Positions 1-7,655 are shown, numbered from the stretch's first letter. The stretch is 10,785 bases of DNA from an uncultured Helicobacteraceae bacterium (GCA_910578285.1 CAJTQL010000021.1:1-10785); one strand, 5' to 3'. Translations and numbers: made by a program. Notes: generated from the sequence alone by a model not told the origin.

Positions 1-1901
1 CTGATAATATCACCCTCACAACTGGAGCAAATCATGATGTTGTTGAGTTTAGTGCTGGTGGGGGAGCTGGCGGTGCTGGGCAAGTCGAAGAATACACCGT
101 CGATATTGGAAATACACGGCTTGCATATGGACAGAGCATCACAATCGATGGTGTTACGATTACCAATATCAATAAAAATACGATTCTCACGGGAGACCAT
201 ATTGCCAATGCGTTCTATGAATATGCCAAGGGTGGCTATGAGCTTGGCACAGCAAACACAACGAAGTTTTCTGGGACAACAACTTTGAATGGTTCTGGAA
301 TCGCAAAGTATGTCTCTATGACAGGCGAGTTTGATAGCCTCACAAGTGGTTGGCTCACTAGTAGTGGTAATGCAACAGTAACATATGATGCTAGTGGTGC
401 TAAAACCTTCAAAATCCAATCTGTGTCCCAAAGCAACGTCCCTGACCTCAATTTCACCTTTAGCGGTAATAGCAATGCCGATGTTCCTGCCGACCTCACC
501 GCCACGCTTCAGCTCGCCCGCGCTGTGAGCAGCGGCAAGGGCTTTGCATTTGTGGGCGAATCTGCTGGGGCGACAACTGCCGTAACAGCAGCGGGAGCGT
601 TTACATTCGCTAAAGTCGCAACGAATGAGACCTCAAACGTTATCATCAACATCGATGGAACGAACCATATCATCAAGCTTGTTGCGACCGCAGAAGCAAC
701 AGCAAAAGCAGTCGGAGCGGTTATAGAAGCTGTTCTTACGGGTGCTAGTTCTGGTGCATCATTGGGCACGAATGGAAAAGTTTATTTTGATGGCACACTC
801 ATTACAAGCGGAGATGCGAGCAGTGTTGGCGGAAATCAACTATTTGGCAACAATAGCGATAAATTGCAATTCAGCTTTGCTTCTTCTGCATCGAAAGTCT
901 TTGTACAAGTTATCGACCCTACATCAGACGTTCGTGGCAAGGTTACTTTCGACCAAATTGGGCAAGCTAGTGCTGCAACCCAAAAGAGCATGTATATCAA
1001 TGATTACATCACAACAATCCAACAAGGCAAAATCGAAGTGGACTTTGGCACTGGATTGCTCGCGGGGCAAAGCTATACATTCAACGACAAGACCATTGTT
1101 GCAACCAAAGACTTGACAGGCGCAGAGGTTGCCGAAGCGTTCACATACAGCAAAGGTGAAGCATTCGATGGCGCGGTGATTGTGAGTGATTTTGCCGGCA
1201 CTAAAATCAACCCAGCGAATGTCCTCTTTGGAATCGAAGGTAGCAAGCTTACGATTCTTGACACAAACGCGACAGGCACACCAAGCGGAATCCTCGCTGC
1301 TGCCACAACAGACATCACGGGCACGGGCGTGTTTGCTGTGAATACGAACAAGATTACAGGCACAACCACACAACAAGGCAAAGGAAGCGGAGAAGTAACC
1401 TTTGCCGATAGCTATGTCGTCTTTGGCGGCGATGTGGGACAAGCGGTGAGCGGAGGTGGAAGTGGAAGCGATACTTCAATCGCTGCGACTATCAAAGCTG
1501 TTGTCAGCTCGCTGGATACGATTACAAACTTTGATGTGGCAAACGACAAGCTTGCGCTCAATAAGTTTGACGGCACGAAGTTTGTTGCTGCCGACCGAGC
1601 TAGCTCTGTAAGCGGCGATACGATTTATGTCGATACGGCTGGCAACACGCTTGGCTATAACATCACGAGCGGTATCATCAACTTTTCTGCGGGCAATGCA
1701 GCTGCTGATGCGATTACGCTTGATATGAAGCTCTATGTCGCAACCAACTATATCAATGACAACAAAATCGCTGGCTTTGAACATGGTGGCGATTTCTATG
1801 TGATTGGCACTGGCGGCACAAGCGGCGCAACAACCGATGACCTTGTCGTCAAGCTCACTGGGGTATCGGGCATTACCGATATTGGAGCGGTGTTGGCGTA
1901 G
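1..1901 (+). CDS. Large secreted RTX/S-layer-like adhesin, C-terminal part (5' end outside window)
   Basis: The frame is open from the left edge to TAG at 1899-1901, so 632 codons are visible and the start lies upstream. A TTG at 285 sits inside the continuous frame and is not a credible start. The protein is rich in Gly, Ala, Thr, Ser, Asn and Asp, has no cysteine in the visible part, and alternates short hydrophobic strands. It opens with GADNITLTTGANHDVV-like text (the GA lies partly outside), resembling beta-roll calcium-binding repeats. Near the end it has DTITNFD (visible residue about 505), FEHGGDFYVIG (about 592) and the terminal DLVVKLTGVSGITDIGAVLA. This matches the usual C-terminal layout of type I secreted RTX-type proteins. 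Location outside the cell or on its surface, and an adhesin or S-layer role, are inferred. A paralogue lies inverted at 8885-10785. The exact family is not identified. Confidence 0.8.
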   Translation, partial: DNITLTTGANHDVVEFSAGGGAGGAGQVEEYTVDIGNTRLAYGQSITIDGVTITNINKNTILTGDHIANAFYEYAKGGYELGTANTTKFSGTTTLNGSGIAKYVSMTGEFDSLTSGWLTSSGNATVTYDASGAKTFKIQSVSQSNVPDLNFTFSGNSNADVPADLTATLQLARAVSSGKGFAFVGESAGATTAVTAAGAFTFAKVATNETSNVIINIDGTNHIIKLVATAEATAKAVGAVIEAVLTGASSGASLGTNGKVYFDGTLITSGDASSVGGNQLFGNNSDKLQFSFASSASKVFVQVIDPTSDVRGKVTFDQIGQASAATQKSMYINDYITTIQQGKIEVDFGTGLLAGQSYTFNDKTIVATKDLTGAEVAEAFTYSKGEAFDGAVIVSDFAGTKINPANVLFGIEGSKLTILDTNATGTPSGILAAATTDITGTGVFAVNTNKITGTTTQQGKGSGEVTFADSYVVFGGDVGQAVSGGGSGSDTSIAATIKAVVSSLDTITNFDVANDKLALNKFDGTKFVAADRASSVSGDTIYVDTAGNTLGYNITSGIINFSAGNAAADAITLDMKLYVATNYINDNKIAGFEHGGDFYVIGTGGTSGATTDDLVVKLTGVSGITDIGAVLA

Positions 1902-1960
1902 GCTATCCATACTTGGCTCGCGGCTTTGCATGGAATCTCGCTGGGATTCTGTGCGAGGTA

Positions 1961-1977
1961 GCCCCCGTTAAGGGGGC
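1961..1977 (+). terminator. Possible weak terminator after the left adhesin gene
   Basis: A six-pair GC stem (GCCCCC / GGGGGC) with a GTTAA loop lies 59 bases after the adhesin stop codon. The tail is ATTCTTCTAT, only moderately T-rich, so it could be a weak intrinsic terminator or simply a repeat remnant. Confidence 0.35.
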
Positions 1978-2013
1978 ATTCTTCTATCGTCATTGCGAGG
2001 ACATTGAGAATTT

Positions 2014-2079
2014 GGAGGTGCGACTTTAGTCGCACTCATGTTGAGTCCTAAAATAATGTGCGCTCAATTCCGCACCTCC
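2014..2079. repeat. GGAGGTGCG-family inverted-end repeat, copy C1
   Basis: This 66-base unit starts with GGAGGTGCG and ends with CGCACCTCC. The left end holds a perfect hairpin, GTGCGAC-TTTA-GTCGCAC (2018-2035). The right end holds the degenerate form GTGCGCTCAATTCCGCAC (2058-2075), shared almost exactly with copy C4. It lies in the 364-base spacer between the convergent adhesin and dnaE genes. The rest of that spacer (1902-2265) contains a truncated GTCATTGCGAG repeat at 1989-2000, the composite repeat at 2133-2219, and no convincing gene. Confidence 0.75.
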
Positions 2080-2132
2080 AAATGGTTGCGACCAAAACAA
2101 GTGGAGCAGCCAAACATTTCAAGCATTGCAAA

Positions 2133-2219
2133 TTGTCATGTTGAGGCAAAGCCAAAACATCTCTTTGGATTCCGATGCTTTGAGATTCTTCACTCGCTTA
2201 CGCGAGTTCAGAATGACAA
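2133..2219. repeat. Composite hairpin repeat (GTT type plus TCT type), first copy of an 86-base duplication
   Basis: The left half is a GTCAT-GTT hairpin: ATGTT at 2138-2142 pairs with AACAT at 2156-2160, and GGC-AAA-GCC lies inside. The right half is a reversed TCT-type hairpin: ATTCT at 2185-2189 pairs with AGAAT at 2210-2214, with ACTCGC-TTAC-GCGAGT inside. Nearly the same 86-base arrangement recurs in the same orientation at 7801-7886. It lies downstream of both convergent genes and could affect transcript ends. Confidence 0.75.
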
Positions 2220-2265
2220 AAACAATGACGTTAGCGAGAATCTTTACAATTCAAAATAAAATCCC

Positions 2266-5200
2266 CTACGCGCTCTTGTGTCGCCATTCCAACATTGGAA
2301 ATTGTGTTTGGATACTGCTTGAAACAAACATCTTTGTCTGAATCATAATCTCGCGCGTGTCGTTGCGCAACAAAATCCAAAGTTCGCGGTTGCCGCTTTG
2401 GCTCTGTGCAATCGCTTGCAGCTGCTGCAAAACCTCGCCGCTGTTTGCATCAAGCACAAGCAAAATGGGTGCGGCACTTTCCTCAAAGTCGCTTTGGATA
2501 TAATGAATCTCGCATTTCTCTTTCACAGCATCATGCAATTCTAAAATTTTCATAATCTGCAGCCGCTCGCCCTGCTCTTGGAGCTTGCATTTGACGCACA
2601 CAGGCTCTCGCGCGAGCCGCTCGCCAAAGCTCTCAATCTCTTTGAGCACAGAATCAAACACCATGAGCTCGATTGTGCCGTGCAAATCCGACAAAAACAC
2701 ATTGCCATAGCGCACGCCACGTTTGCTGAAACGAATTTTGATGTCTTCGATTTTGCCCACAAGCAGCAGTGTCGAGCCCTCGGCAATCTGCGTGAGCTCG
2801 CTGCTTTTGGTGTATGAGATTTTTTCCATTGCCGCTTTGAAATCATCAAGCGGATGCCCTGAAACATAGAATCCAAGGCTTTCTTTTTCGAGCTCGAGCA
2901 GCTCTTTTTGCTCATATTCAGGCAGTGTCTCGAGTGTGAGATTCACGCTCACAAATTCGTCATCATCGCAAAATAGCGAATTTTTTTGGTCTTCTTTTGC
3001 CCTGCGAATCTCGCGCGCGGTTTCTGTGATTTCTTCGATACTCTGCAAAAGCGTACGCCTTGAATGCCCAAAATGACTCATCGCACCGCTTTTAATCAGC
3101 GATTCGAATGCTTTTTTGTTGACTTTTTGCGCATCAATGCGCGAGACAAAATCTTCGAGGGTTTCAAACACGCCATTGGCGCGCTCATCAAGAATCGAGC
3201 TAATCGCAATCGCGCCAATGCCCTTAATCGCCCCAAGCCCAAAGAGAATCACCTTTTCTTCCCCCTCATCAGCAACGCCAAATTCATTGAGTGAGCGGTT
3301 GATGTCTGGCGGCAAAACGCGGATATTCATGTGCCGCGCTTCCTCGATATATTTCGAGATTTGCTCTGTGTTGTTGCCTTCTGATGTCATGAGCGCTGCC
3401 ATAAATTCATGCGGATAGTGATGTTTGAGATAGCTTGTTTGGTAGGTAATCATCGCATACGCGGCGCTATGGCTCTTATTGAATCCATAGCCTGCAAATT
3501 TCACAATCAAATCAAAGAGCTCCTCTGTTGCTTCGCGCTCAAAGCCTCTTTGCACAGCGCCTTCGACAAATTCATTTTTGAGTTTGTCCATTTCTTCTTT
3601 AATCTTCTTGCCCATCGCACGGCGCACCAAATCGGCTTTGCCAAGGCTAAAGCCGCCAATTTTTTGCACAATCTGCATGACTTGTTCTTGATAGACGATA
3701 ATGCCATAGGTTGGGCGCAGAATCTCGGCGAGCTCATCGAATGGATAGTGAATGGGTGCTTTGCCGTGTTTGCGGTCGATGAAATCATCAAGCATTCCTG
3801 ATTCCATTGGTCCTGGGCGATAGAGTGCGAGCATCGCAATCACATCTTCAAAGCAGTTTGGGCGCAAGCGCTTGGCAAGGTTTTGCATGCCTTGCGATTC
3901 AATCTGGAACAGCCCCAAAGTCGCACCGCTGCTAATCAGCTCATAGACGGCGCTTTCGTTCATGTCGAGTGTGTCGAGGTCAATGGTTGTGTCATAGCGA
4001 CTCTTGATGAGATGAATCGCTGCGTCAATGAGAGTGAGCGTTTTGAGCCCCAAAAAGTCGAACTTAATCAGATTGATGTCTTCGAGATATTTCATCGAAT
4101 ATTGCGTAACAATCTTGTCTTCGCCGCTGGGCTTGTAGAGTGGCGTTTTGTTCCACAGCTCGCTATCCGAATCGATGACCACAGCGGCGGCGTGGATTCC
4201 GATATTGCGCTTGAGCCCTTCAAGCCGACTGGCAAACTCCCAAATCTGCTTTGCCTTGTCGTTGCTTTCGAGCAACTCTTTGATTTTGGGCTCTTTTTGA
4301 AATGCGCCCGCGACATAGCCATCTTGCCCCTCAACACCCTTGCCATTGAGTGTGATTCCAAGCTCGTTTGGAATGAGCTTTGCCATCGAATCGGCTTCGG
4401 CATAGGGCATTCCCATAACCCGCGCGACATCGCGCAAGACGCCTTTTGCGAGCAAAGTACTAAAGGTGATGACTTGTGCAACATTGTAGCGCCCATATTT
4501 TTCAACAACATATTCAAAGATTTCATCGCGCCGCGCTTGGCAGAAATCCATATCAATATCGGGCATACTCACGCGCTCGGGGTTTAAGAAACGTTCAAAT
4601 AGCAGATTGTAGGCGATTGGGTCAATGTTGGTGATTCCAAGCGCAAATGCGACAAGGCTGCCTGCCGCGCTCCCCCTGCCAGGACCCGTTGGAATCGCGC
4701 GCTCTTTTGCTGCGCGCACAAAGTCCCAAACAATGAGCATATAACCTTCAAAGTGCATTTTTGAAATCACGGCAATTTCGCGCTCTAAGCGCTCATAATA
4801 TTCTGCATGCTTCTCGGGTGCAATGCTACGCAAGCGCTCCTCTAGCCCCAATTTGCAGCGATGGACAAAATAGTCGTGTTCGTCCATATTCAGCCCTTCT
4901 TTTTTTGCATAGTCATGCGCAAAGCGGAAATGTGGCGGCGTGGGATTGCCCAAATGCAGCTCGAGCGTGCATTTTTGCACAAGCTCTTGCGTGTTGGCAA
5001 GCGCTTCGGGAATATCGAGAAAGAGTGCATGCAGCTGCTCGGGGGATTTGAGGTAAAATTCGGCAACGGTGTGTTTGAGCCGCGATGTGTCGTTGAACAA
5101 GCGGTTGGTGGCGATACACATCAATGCGTCATGTGGTGTCGCGTCATTTTTGTAGAGATAGTGCGTGTCGTTTGTGGCAATCAGCTTTGTCCCGCTCTCT

Positions 5201-5847
5201 TTGGCAAGCGCGAGCAGAGGCGTCTCAATCGCTCTTTGCGCGGCGATTCCATGTCGCATAATCTCGATATAAAAATCCTCGCCAAAAATTTCGCGATACT
5301 CGTTGAGTGCCGCAAGCGCCGCCTCGTAGCCGCCGGCTTTGATTCCGCCGTGTTTTTGAATCCGCTCGGGTGTGTTGTTTTGTTCGACATTGAGATTCCA
5401 CGCAAGCTCGCCTTGCAAGCACGCCGAAGACGCCATAAGCCCCTTGCAATATTTGCGTAGCAAAACCTTGTTGATACGTGGCTTACCATAGAATCCGTTG
5501 ATGTACGCTTCAGAGCTTAGGCGCATGAGGTTGCGGTAGCCCTCTTCGTCTTTGGCAAACAAGCAAAGATGAAAATGCAGCGGTGCTTTGGCATGGAGGT
5601 CTTTGTCGTTGTGGATGTATGTCTCGATTCCGATGATAGGCAGCAGCCCTTGCGCTTTTGCGTTGGTGTAGAAATCGAGCGCGCCGGCGAGCGTCCCGTG
5701 GTCGGTAACGCCAATGGCGGAAAATCCGAGCTGTTTGGCACGGCTCATAAGCGGTTTCATCTTGTTTGCACCATCGAGCGTGGAATATTCGGTGTGCAGG
5801 TGCAAATGCGTGTATGGCGGGGTTTGGCGATTAGCAAAGAATGACAT
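2266..5847 (-). CDS. dnaE: DNA polymerase III alpha subunit (replicative polymerase)
   Basis: DnaE is the catalytic subunit of the replicative polymerase III holoenzyme. The 1193-residue protein is full length for the family. The N-terminal PHP domain keeps metal-site residues: HLHLHTEYSTLDG (14-26), TDHG (48-51), E75, H93 and NDTHY (226-230). The polymerase core has GPGRGSAAGS (388-397), PDIDMDF (429-435, with D432 and D434 matching E. coli D401 and D403) and KFDFLGLKTLT (595-605, D597 matching D555). YRPGPMESGM (676-685) and GYGFNKSHSAAYA (786-798) follow. A helix-hairpin-helix-like LFGLGAIKGIG is at 868-878, a probable clamp-binding QKNSLF at 954-959, and an OB-fold region at about 1026-1105. 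The ATG at 5845-5847 is supported by the DnaE-like N-terminus and a weak GGAA six bases upstream. The gene is divergent from sodB. The assignment is close to certain. Confidence 0.98.
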   Translation of the reverse strand: MSFFANRQTPPYTHLHLHTEYSTLDGANKMKPLMSRAKQLGFSAIGVTDHGTLAGALDFYTNAKAQGLLPIIGIETYIHNDKDLHAKAPLHFHLCLFAKDEEGYRNLMRLSSEAYINGFYGKPRINKVLLRKYCKGLMASSACLQGELAWNLNVEQNNTPERIQKHGGIKAGGYEAALAALNEYREIFGEDFYIEIMRHGIAAQRAIETPLLALAKESGTKLIATNDTHYLYKNDATPHDALMCIATNRLFNDTSRLKHTVAEFYLKSPEQLHALFLDIPEALANTQELVQKCTLELHLGNPTPPHFRFAHDYAKKEGLNMDEHDYFVHRCKLGLEERLRSIAPEKHAEYYERLEREIAVISKMHFEGYMLIVWDFVRAAKERAIPTGPGRGSAAGSLVAFALGITNIDPIAYNLLFERFLNPERVSMPDIDMDFCQARRDEIFEYVVEKYGRYNVAQVITFSTLLAKGVLRDVARVMGMPYAEADSMAKLIPNELGITLNGKGVEGQDGYVAGAFQKEPKIKELLESNDKAKQIWEFASRLEGLKRNIGIHAAAVVIDSDSELWNKTPLYKPSGEDKIVTQYSMKYLEDINLIKFDFLGLKTLTLIDAAIHLIKSRYDTTIDLDTLDMNESAVYELISSGATLGLFQIESQGMQNLAKRLRPNCFEDVIAMLALYRPGPMESGMLDDFIDRKHGKAPIHYPFDELAEILRPTYGIIVYQEQVMQIVQKIGGFSLGKADLVRRAMGKKIKEEMDKLKNEFVEGAVQRGFEREATEELFDLIVKFAGYGFNKSHSAAYAMITYQTSYLKHHYPHEFMAALMTSEGNNTEQISKYIEEARHMNIRVLPPDINRSLNEFGVADEGEEKVILFGLGAIKGIGAIAISSILDERANGVFETLEDFVSRIDAQKVNKKAFESLIKSGAMSHFGHSRRTLLQSIEEITETAREIRRAKEDQKNSLFCDDDEFVSVNLTLETLPEYEQKELLELEKESLGFYVSGHPLDDFKAAMEKISYTKSSELTQIAEGSTLLLVGKIEDIKIRFSKRGVRYGNVFLSDLHGTIELMVFDSVLKEIESFGERLAREPVCVKCKLQEQGERLQIMKILELHDAVKEKCEIHYIQSDFEESAAPILLVLDANSGEVLQQLQAIAQSQSGNRELWILLRNDTREIMIQTKMFVSSSIQTQFPMLEWRHKSA

Positions 5848-5870
5848 GGTTTGTTCCGTTTTTGCGAGGG

Positions 5871-5876
5871 ATTGTA
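5871..5876 (-). promoter_or_regulatory. Candidate -10 box of the dnaE promoter
   Basis: On the - strand the sequence reads TACAAT, 23 bases upstream of the dnaE ATG, which would leave a leader of roughly 16 bases. No -35 box is evident, as is usual for Campylobacterota sigma-70 promoters. The assignment rests on the motif and its position only. Confidence 0.4.
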
Positions 5877-5934
5877 CTCCTCTTTGCTTTTAGTGTCGCT
5901 TAGGCTTGTTTGCCCTGTGTTAAACCAAATGGGA

Positions 5935-5940
5935 TATAAT
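5935..5940 (+). promoter_or_regulatory. Extended -10 box of the sodB promoter
   Basis: A consensus TATAAT, preceded by GGGA, lies 29 bases upstream of the sodB ATG. No -35 hexamer stands out, which fits the Campylobacterota promoter type. The predicted transcription start is near 5947. In H. pylori, sodB is repressed by iron-free Fur; a comparable site near this box is possible, but I cannot identify one by eye. Confidence 0.7.
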
Positions 5941-5957
5941 GAATCTTATTAAACAAC

Positions 5958-5963
5958 AAGGAG
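5958..5963 (+). promoter_or_regulatory. Ribosome binding site of sodB
   Basis: AAGGAG ends six bases before the ATG at 5970, which is ideal spacing. It fixes the start codon. Confidence 0.85.
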
Positions 5964-5969
5964 AATATC

Positions 5970-6605
5970 ATGTTTGAACTTCGCAAATTGCCTTATGGCA
6001 CAGATTCTATGGCTGGGTTTCTAAGCCCACAAACTTTTGAATACCATTATGGTAAGCATCACCAAACATACATCAACAACCTTAACAACCTGATTCAAGG
6101 TAGCGAGTTTGCAGGCAAAGAACTCTATGACATCATCACAAAAAGTAGCGGTGGGCTTTTTAACAATGCTGCACAGGTGTATAATCATGATTTCTATTGG
6201 GATTGCATCAGCCCAAGCGCAAGTGAGCCTAGCAGCGAGCTCAAAGAGGCGATTAATAGCGAGTTTGGCTCGATGGACGGATTCAAAGAGAAGTTCATCA
6301 ACGCGGCAACAACGCTCTTTGGCTCGGGCTGGTGTTGGCTCGTTTTTGTCCCTGCGACAAAGAAGCTCGAGATTGTCCAAACAAGCAACGCGGCAACGCC
6401 GATTACAGATGGCAAAATCCCGCTTTTGGTGGTTGATGTGTGGGAGCACGCGTATTATATCGACAACAAAAATGCTCGCCCTGCGTATCTCGAGAAATTT
6501 TTCGCGCATATTCATTGGGCGTTTGTCAGCAGCGCGCTTGAATGGGCAAAAAAAGAGGGCACAAATTCTGTGCGATTTTATATCAACGGGTTGCACAAGA
6601 AATAG
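5970..6605 (+). CDS. sodB: Iron superoxide dismutase
   Basis: The enzyme converts superoxide to hydrogen peroxide and oxygen and is normally cytoplasmic; no signal peptide is visible. At 211 residues it has the usual length. The four metal ligands fall at H26 (EYHYGKHH), H73 (YNHDFYW), D156 and H160 (DVWEHAYY), the same numbers as in E. coli SodB. Q69, in NNAAQ just before the second ligand, and the FGSGW stretch (117-121) favour the iron form over the manganese form. The text closely follows my recollection of the Helicobacter pylori SodB sequence. The start is set by the AAGGAG site and the TATAAT box upstream. The gene stands alone, divergent from dnaE, and is followed by the repeat-rich spacer; a GC hairpin-type repeat at 6629-6646 lies right after its stop. 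Confidence 0.98.
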   Translation: MFELRKLPYGTDSMAGFLSPQTFEYHYGKHHQTYINNLNNLIQGSEFAGKELYDIITKSSGGLFNNAAQVYNHDFYWDCISPSASEPSSELKEAINSEFGSMDGFKEKFINAATTLFGSGWCWLVFVPATKKLEIVQTSNAATPITDGKIPLLVVDVWEHAYYIDNKNARPAYLEKFFAHIHWAFVSSALEWAKKEGTNSVRFYINGLHKK

Positions 6606-6659
6606 CGGATTTGGGGCGGGGCTTTTGCATTGCCATCGCTCGCAATGACGTTGAAAATT

Positions 6660-6729
6660 GGAGGTGCGATTAAAGTCTGTCTTTGGTTAGTGTATGATTC
6701 TCGTTATGTGCGATTGAAATCGCACCTCC
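6660..6729. repeat. GGAGGTGCG-family inverted-end repeat, copy C2
   Basis: The unit begins GGAGGTGCGAT and ends CGCACCTCC. The right-end hairpin GTGCGAT-TGAA-ATCGCAC (6708-6725) is perfect and carries a C-G to T-A exchange relative to copies C1 and C3. The left-end hairpin is degenerate. Confidence 0.7.
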
Positions 6730-6741
6730 GAATCTCTCTTT

Positions 6742-6767
6742 GTCATGTTGAACGTTAGCGAAACATC
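6742..6767 (+). repeat. GTT-type hairpin repeat
   Basis: GTCATGTTGA...GAAACATC with ATGTT (6745-6749) pairing with AACAT (6762-6766). It is the same module as at 7159-7184 and 7627-7652, which are in the opposite orientation. Confidence 0.65.
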
Positions 6768-6946
6768 TCTTTGCTATGACTCATTAATTCCAAGCTCCCA
6801 ATCACAGCGCACAGCGGCAATGTTCGAGCCAAGACGAAGCGCTTGTGGGGCATGACATCGTCCGTGCGGAGCACAAGCCTTTTAAAAGCGTGCAGGGGTT
6901 TGGGGGTTAAGGGAGCTGCTTCGCAATTAAGCCTCCCATGTCCCCC

Positions 6947-7042
6947 TTAGAAGAAAAATACCAAGTAGAGAATCACTATAAAGACGAAAACTAGATAGAA
7001 TCTAAGGCGTTCTTGCTTACCTGACGTCGTTGATTGCCGCAC
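6947..7042 (-). other. Candidate small membrane-protein frame or gene remnant
   Basis: A GTG-to-TAA frame of 31 codons has a basic start (GKQERLR) followed by one strongly hydrophobic stretch (FYLVFVFIVILYLVFFF) that ends at the stop codon, as in a C-tail membrane anchor. No good ribosome binding site precedes it, and its beginning overlaps a degenerate TGC-type repeat. It may be a true small protein, the tail of a lost gene, or chance. Confidence 0.15.
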
Positions 7043-7096
7043 GCCCTAACGAACGTTCACAATGACGGATAGCAGATTCCTAGCAAGATTCAATTT

Positions 7097-7125
7097 GTCA
7101 TTCTGAAGCCTTAGGCTAAAGAATC
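7097..7125 (+). repeat. TCT-type hairpin repeat
   Basis: GTCATTCTGA...AAGAATC: ATTCT (7100-7104) pairs with AGAAT (7120-7124), and AGCC-TTA-GGCT (7107-7117) forms the inner stem. It matches the reversed copy at 8828-8857. Confidence 0.7.
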
Positions 7126-7158
7126 TTGGGTTACAAGAATCCAATAGAAATCTAAAGA

Positions 7159-7184
7159 AATGTTTCGCTAACGCTCAACATGAC
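7159..7184 (-). repeat. GTT-type hairpin repeat, reversed
   Basis: ATGTT (7160-7164) pairs with AACAT (7177-7181), followed by GAC. It joins directly onto repeat C3 through CAAT. The same junction occurs at 7627-7656, so the two modules travel together. Confidence 0.65.
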
Positions 7185-7187
7185 AAT

Positions 7188-7247
7188 GGAGGTGTGGTTT
7201 TAACCGCACACAGAATCATGAATATGTGCGACTAAAGTCGCACCTCC
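7188..7247. repeat. GGAGGTGCG-family inverted-end repeat, copy C3
   Basis: This 60-base unit holds two hairpins. The left is GTGTGGT-TTTA-ACCGCAC (7192-7209) and the right GTGCGAC-TAAA-GTCGCAC (7226-7243). The left arm has two compensated pair changes and one G-T wobble relative to the GTGCGAC form. Confidence 0.75.
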
Positions 7248-7285
7248 GTTTTATTATCTCTCCCACGCGTTGGGCATACATGATT

Positions 7286-7319
7286 CCCCCTCCCTGTGCT
7301 TTGGGGGTTAGGGGGTGGG
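7286..7319. repeat. C-run/G-run repeat, first copy
   Basis: CCCCCTCCC...TTGGGGGTTAGGGGGTGGG can fold by pairing the C run with the G run. It continues into GTCATCAATTGCCATTGCGA, where it joins a TGC-type repeat (7332-7348). The second copy at 7761-7794 joins a GTT-type repeat instead. Confidence 0.6.
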
Positions 7320-7331
7320 TCATCAATTGCC

Positions 7332-7348
7332 ATTGCGAACGAAGCAAT
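7332..7348 (+). repeat. Short TGC-type hairpin repeat
   Basis: ATTGC (7332-7336) pairs with GCAAT (7344-7348) around a short GAACGAA loop. It is the smallest member of the TGC/GCA group in the window. Confidence 0.55.
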
Positions 7349-7373
7349 CAAAACGTATCGGGATTCTTTTTGA

Positions 7374-7423
7374 GATTCTTTGCCTGTTGATTGCTACGTT
7401 CGCGCCACTCGCTCGCAATGACG
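7374..7423 (-). repeat. Left arm of a 50-base inverted repeat (TGC type)
   Basis: Its reverse complement matches 7515-7564 at about 47 of 50 positions. It contains the TGC-type hairpin ends ATTGC (7390-7394) and GCAAT (7415-7419). The two arms enclose repeat C4. Confidence 0.75.
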
Positions 7424-7434
7424 AGAAAATATTT

Positions 7435-7503
7435 GGAGCTGCGACTTTAGTTGCACTCTTGGGCATGCGATTTTCGTTTATGTGCACTCAATTCCGCACC
7501 TCC
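7435..7503. repeat. GGAGGTGCG-family inverted-end repeat, copy C4
   Basis: The unit begins GGAGCTGCGAC and ends CGCACCTCC. The left hairpin TGCGAC-TTTA-GTTGCA keeps pairing through one G-T wobble. The right part, GTGCACTCAATTCCGCAC, is one base different from the same part of copy C1. Confidence 0.65.
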
Positions 7504-7514
7504 AATACATCTTC

Positions 7515-7564
7515 CGTCATTGCGAGCGAGTGGCGCGAACGTGGCAATCAACGAGCAAAGAATC
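7515..7564 (+). repeat. Right arm of the 50-base inverted repeat (TGC type)
   Basis: CGTCATTGCGAGCGAG...CAATC with ATTGC (7519-7523) pairing with GCAAT (7544-7548). It is the inverted partner of 7374-7423. Confidence 0.75.
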
Positions 7565-7572
7565 CCCATGTT

Positions 7573-7606
7573 GTCATTCTGAACGCGCGTCTGCGAGTGA
7601 AGAATC
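7573..7606 (+). repeat. TCT-type hairpin repeat
   Basis: GTCATTCTGA...AAGAATC: ATTCT (7576-7580) pairs with AGAAT (7601-7605). The inner stem ACGCGC...GCGAGT has one mismatch compared with the perfect ACTCGC/GCGAGT stem of the copies at 2184 and 7851. Confidence 0.65.
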
Positions 7607-7626
7607 TCACGCTGCAAGAAACATGA

Positions 7627-7652
7627 GATGTTTCGCTAACGCTCAACATGAC
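7627..7652 (-). repeat. GTT-type hairpin repeat, reversed
   Basis: ATGTT (7628-7632) pairs with AACAT (7645-7649), followed by GAC. It leads through CAAT into repeat C5, repeating the 7159-7188 arrangement. Confidence 0.65.
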
Positions 7653-7655
7653 AAT

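Noticed and set aside
285..287. TTG as the start of the left adhesin
   Set aside because: The frame is open to the window edge, and residues upstream of 285 align with the paralogue, so this TTG is an internal Leu codon.
2038..2259. Gene of about 73 codons on the + strand after the left adhesin gene
   Set aside because: It runs through the repeat C1 and the 86-base composite repeat, has no ribosome binding site, and its product is just translated repeat sequence.
6774..6949. Short coding genes on either strand
   Set aside because: Several overlapping frames of 30-50 codons stay open on both strands, but none has a ribosome binding site, a good start or a recognisable product. Open frames on both strands fit a dispersed non-coding repeat better.
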